From assembly GCF_046630445.1 (NCBI RefSeq), contig NC_092333.1, positions 361,449,501 to 361,513,500 of the forward strand: a stretch of DNA of 64,000 bases, written 5' to 3'. The position numbers and the translations under genes were made by a program. The stretch comes from Rutidosis leptorrhynchoides. Lineage: Eukaryota; Streptophyta; Magnoliopsida; Asterales; Asteraceae. The notes under the pieces were generated by a model. The model did no database searches. It was not told the origin of the DNA and saw only the letters and a program-made list of their open reading frames with translations. Shown here one piece after another: positions 59,458 through 64,000 of the stretch (position 1 is the stretch's first letter; every line of letters begins with the position of its first letter).

Positions 59458-62400
59458 TTAAGCTGTTGAAGGTGTTGACGAATCTTCTGGAAATAGATGC
59501 GGGTATTTATTCTTCATCTGATCTTCACGCTCCCAGGTGAACTCGGGTCCTCTACGAGCATTCCATCGAACCTTAACAATTGGTATCTTGTTTTGCTTAA
59601 GTCTTTTAACCTCACGATCCATTATTTCGACGGGTTCTTCGATGAATTGAAGTTTTTCGTTGATTTGGATTTCATCTAACGGAATAGTGAGATCTTCTTT
59701 AGCAAAACATTTCTTTAAATTCGAGACGTGGAAAGTGTTATGTACAGCCGCGAGTTGTTGAGGTAACTCTAGTCGGTAAGCTACTGGTCCGATACGATCA
59801 ATAATCTTGAATGGTCCAATATACCTTGGATTTAATTTCCCTCGTTTACCAAATCGAACAACGCCTTTCCAAGGTGCAACTTTAAGCATGACCATCTCTC
59901 CAATTTCAAATTCTATATCTTTTCTTTTAATGTCAGCGTAGCTCTTTTGTCGACTTTGGGCGGTTTTCAACCGTTGTTGAATTTGGATGATCTTCTCGGT
60001 AGTTTCTTGTATAATCTCCGGACCCGTAATCTGTCTATCCCCCACTTCACTCCAACAAATCGGAGACCTGCACTTTCTACCATAAAGTGCTTCAAACGGC
60101 GCCATCTCAATGCTTGAATGGTAGCTGTTGTTGTAGGAAAATTCTGCTAACGGTAGATGTCGATCCCAACTGTTTCCGAAATCAATAACACATGCTCGTA
60201 GCATGTCTTCAAGCATTTGTATCATCCTTTCACTCTGCCCATCAGTTTGTGGATGATAGGCAGTACTCATGTCTAGACGAGTTCCTAATGCTTGCTGTAA
60301 TGTCTGCCAGAATCTTGAAATAAATCTGCCATCCCTATCAGAGATAATAGAGATTGGTATTCCATGTCTGGAGATGACTTCCTTCAAATACAGTCGTGCT
60401 AACTTCTCCATCTTGTCATCTTCTCTTATTGGCAAGAAGTGTGCTGATTTGGTGAGACGGTCAACTATTACCCAAATAGTATCAAAACCACTTGCAGTCC
60501 TTGGCAATTTAGTGATGAAATCCATGGTAATGTTTTCCCATTTTCATTCCGGGATTTCGGGTTGTTGAAGTAGACCTGATGGTTTCTGATGCTCAGCTTT
60601 GACCTTAGAACACGTCAAACATTCTCCTACGTATTTAGCAACATCGGCTTTCATACCCGGCCACCAAAAATGTTTCTTGAGATCCTTGTACATCTTCCCA
60701 GTTCCAGGATGTATTGAGTATCTGGTTTTATGAGCTTCTCTAAGTACCATTTCTCTCATATCTCCAAATTTTGGTACCCAAATCCTTTCAGCCCTATACC
60801 GGGTTCCGTCTTCCCGAATATTAAGATGCTTCTCCGATCCTTTGGGTATTTCATCCTTTAAATTTCCCTCTTTTAAAACTCCTTGTTGCGCCTCCTTTAT
60901 TTGAGTAGTAATGTTATTATGAATCATTATATTCATAGATTTTACTCGAATGGGTTCTCTGTCCTTCCTGCTCAAGGCATCGGCTACCACATTTGCCTTC
61001 CCCGGGTGGTAACGAATCTCAAAGTCGTAATCATTCAATAATTCAATCCACCTACGCTGCCTCATATTCAGTTGTTTCTGATTAAATATGTGTTGAAGAC
61101 TTTTGTGGTCGGTATATATAATACTTTTGACCCCATATAAGTAGTGCCTCCAAGTCTTTAATGCAAAAACAACCGCGCCTAATTCCAAATCATGCGTCGT
61201 ATAATTTTGTTTCGTGAATCTTCAATTGTCTAGACGCATAAGCAATCACCTTCGTTCGTTGCATTAATACACAACCGAGACCTTGCTTTGATGCATCACA
61301 ATAAATCACAAAATCATCATTCCCTTCAGGCAATGACAATATAGGTGCCGTAGTTAGCTTTTTCTTCAATAACTGAAACGCTTTCTCTTGTTCATCATTC
61401 CATTCAAATTTCTTCCCTTTATGCGTTAATGCAGTCAAGGGTTTTGCTATTCTGGAAAAGTCTTGGATGAACCTTCTGTAGTAACCAGCTAGTCCTAAAA
61501 ACTGGCGTATGTGTTTCGGAGTTTTCGGGGTTTCCCACTTTTCAACAGTTTCTATCTTTGCCGGATCCACCTTAATACCTTCTTTGTTCACTATGTGACC
61601 GAGGAATTGAACTTCTTCCAACCAAAATGCACACTTTGAAAACTTAGCGTACAATTCTTCCTTCCTCAATACTTTTAACACCTTTCTCAAATGTTCACCG
61701 TGTTCTTGGTCATTCTTTGAGTAAATAAGTATGTCATCAATGAAAACAATGACAAACTTGTCAAGGTATGGTCCACACACTCGGTTTATAAGGTCCATGA
61801 ACACAGCTGATACATTAGTTAAACCAAACGGCATGACCATAAACTCATAATGACCGTAACGTGTTCTGAAAGCAGTCTTTGGAATATCATCTTCTTTCAC
61901 CCGCATTTGATGATACCCGGAACGTAAGTCAATCTTTGAATAAACAGACGAGCCTTGTAGTTGATCAAATAAGTCATCGATTCTCGATAGTGGGTAGCGG
62001 TTCTTGATGGTAAGTTTGTTTAACTCTCGGTAGTCGATACACAACCTGAATGTACCATCTTTCTTCTTGACAAACAAAACAGGAGCTCCCCACGGTGATG
62101 TGCTTGGTCGAATGAAACCACGCTCTAAAAGTTCTTGTAATTGGCTTTGTAGTTCTTTCATCTCACTGGGTGCGAGACTGTAAGGAGCACGAGCTATTGG
62201 TGCAGCTCCTGGTACAAGATCTATTTGAAATTCAACGGATCGATGTAGGGGTAATCCCGGTAATTCTTTCGGAAATACATCAGGAAATTCTTTTGCGACG
62301 GGAACATCATTGATGCTCTTTTCTTCAGTTTGTACTTTCTCGACGTGTGCTAGAACAGCATAGCAACCTTTTCTTATTAGTTTTTGTGCCTTCAAATTAC

Positions 62401-64000
62401 TAATAAGATGTAGCTTCGTGTTGCCCTTTTCTCCGTACACCATTAAGGGTTTTCCTTTTTCTCGTATAATGCGAATTGCATTTTTGTAACAAACGATCTC
62501 CGCTTTCACTTCTTTCAACCAGTCCATACCGATTATCATATCAAAACTCCCTAACTCTACTGGTATCAAATCAATCTTAAATATTTCGCTAACCAGTTTA
62601 ATTTCTCGATTCCGACATATATTATCTGCTGAAATTAATTTACCATTTGCTAATTCGAGTAAAAAATTTACTATCCAAAGGCGTCAATGGACAACTTAAT
62701 TTAGCACAAAAATCTCTACTCATATAGCTTCTATCCGCACCCGAATCAAATAAAACGTAAGCAGATTTATTGTCAATAAGAAACGTACCCGTAACAAGCT
62801 CCGGGTCTTCCTGTGCCTCTGCCGCATTAATATTGAAAACTCTTCCACGGCCTTGTCCATTCGTGTTCTCCTGGTTCGGGCAATTTCTAATAATGTGGCC
62901 CGGTTTTCCACATTTATAACAAATTACATTGGCATAACTTGCTCCGACACTACTTGCTCCGCCATTACTCGTTCCGACACCATTTGTTCCTTTCGTTCTA
63001 TTAACCCCTGGTCCGTAGACCTCACACTTCGCCGCGCTATGACCATTTCTTTTACACTTGTTGCAAAATTTGGTGCATAACCCCGAGTGATTATTTTCAC
63101 ACCTTTGGCATAGCTGCTTCTGATTGTTGTTGTTGTTGCGGTTATTATTGTTGTTGGGATGATTGTTGTAGTTGCTATTGTTGTTGTTGTTGTTGTTGTT
63201 GGGCCGTTTGTTGTAGTTGCGATTGATGTTACGATTGTTGGGATAATTGTTGCGATTATTGTTGTAATTGCTGTTGTTGTTGTATTGGTGATTCTTATCA
63301 CCGTTTTCCTCCCACTTTCTTTTGACTTGCTTCACATTGGCCTCTTCAGCAGTCTGTTCTTTAATTCTTTGTTCAATTTGGTTCACGAGTTTGTGAGCCA
63401 TTCTACATGCCTGTTGTATGGAGGCGGGCTCGTGTGAACTTATATCTTCTTGGATTCTTTCCGGTAATCCTTTCACAAACGCGTCGATCTTCTCTTCCTC
63501 ATCTTCGAATGCTCCCGGACACAATAGGCACAATTCTGTGAATCGTCTTTCGTACGTGGTAATATCAAATCCTTGGGTTCGTAACCCTCTAAGTTCTGTC
63601 TTGAGCTTATTGACCTCGGTTCTGGGACGGTACTTCTCGTTCATCAAGTGCTTGAATGCTGACCACGGTAGTGCGTACGCATCGTCTTGTCCCACTTGCT
63701 CTAGATAGGTATTCCACCATGTTAACGCAGAACCTGCGAAGGTATGCGTAGCGTACTTTACTTTGTCCTCTTCAGTACACTTACTTATGGCAAACACCGA
63801 TTCGACCTTCTCGGTCCACCGTTTCAATCCGATCGGTCCTTCGGTTCCATCAAATTCCAAAGGTTTGCAGGCAGTGAATTCTTTGTAGGTGCATCCTACA
63901 CGATTTCCTGTACTGCTAGATCCAAGGTTATTGTTGGTATGTAGCGCAGCCTGTACTGCGGCTATGTTTGAAGCTAGAAAAGTACAGAATTCCTCTTCAT
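59458..64000 (-). pseudogene. B' gag-protease-RT-RNase H-integrase-chromodomain, 5' end outside the window
   Basis: Gag is open to the window edge; it has the capsid (ALTWWNTYL), an Asn-rich stretch (about 63290-63120), three knuckles (CQRCENNHSGLC, CNKCKRNGHSAAKC, CYKCGKPGHIIRNC) and protease FDSGADRSY. A one-base insertion in a T run near 62669 (as compared with B) ends this frame. Protease-RT-RNase H continues to another one-base insertion near 61212. RNase H and the integrase zinc finger ([10 protein letters not shown]...CLTCSK, intact) run to a TGA replacing a Trp codon near 60543. The integrase core and chromodomain ([13 protein letters not shown]) finish at 59458. B and B' carry different lesions, so they decayed independently. 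Confidence 0.93.

Larger units (their letters stand above)
56171..64000 (-). mobile_element. Element B': inverted copy of family B
   Basis: 3' LTR (56171-59422), polypurine tract and gag-pol to beyond the window edge. Same family as B; the shared part forms an inverted repeat with 2271-9045. Confidence 0.93.

Noticed and set aside
63159-63437. Val-rich plus-strand ORF
   Set aside because: Antisense shadow of the Asn-rich repeat in B' gag.

Overview
The window looks like repeat-dense nuclear DNA of a eudicot plant, probably Asteraceae. It is AT-rich and contains chromodomain-type Ty3/gypsy (Tekay/Del-like) and Ty1/copia retrotransposons with initiator-Met-tRNA-type primer sites, a CACTA DNA transposon, MITEs, and intron-containing fragments of plant genes. 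The Asteraceae call rests on general resemblance of the Tekay-like elements and is inference. No complete host gene is visible; nearly all coding sequence belongs to transposable elements and most of it is broken.

Layout from left to right. 1-2238: gag-protease-RT of Tekay-like element A (+), cut by the window edge. At about 2239-2270 it is fused to element B (+), of which 2271-5759 is the rest of gag-pol with four nonsense codons and 5795-9045 is the 3' LTR. 9046-13387: 3' part of an Athila/Tat-type element G (a 222-codon ORF, a long non-coding 3' region, and an LTR at 11593-13387). 13500-19194: a decayed copia element E1 (-) with a very long gag-to-protease region and a 242-bp LTR. 19195-21208: a second copy of the copia family, E2 (+), in which most of RT-RNase H is replaced by an unrecognised ~200-codon ORF. 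The 3' LTR of E2 is split; its tail lies at 55436-55545, on the far side of everything inserted into it.

Inside that split LTR lies an LTR-like sequence F (three pieces: 21209-21423, 47588-47993, 55345-55435). F is itself interrupted by (i) a 26-kb CACTA element (21424-47587, TSD CCA) and (ii) a non-autonomous LTR retrotransposon D (47994-55339, minus strand, TSD TCCGG). The CACTA element holds a complete, young Tekay-like retrotransposon C (23978-35257, minus strand, 2897-bp LTRs, TSD GCAAC), two MITEs, and exon fragments of host genes. The best of these are two exons encoding the C2H2 zinc finger of an EMF2/VRN2-type Polycomb protein, and one exon of a UDP-galactose-transporter-like protein. 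I see no CACTA transposase. To the right, a decayed ORF (55546-56170) is interrupted by B' (56171-64000, minus strand), a second copy of family B in inverted orientation.

The most interesting points are gene capture by the CACTA element; the foreign ORF in copia E2; an acidic leader ORF in C; a second internal copy of the polypurine-tract motif in C and D; and the shared cis-signals that suggest D is mobilised by C-like relatives.
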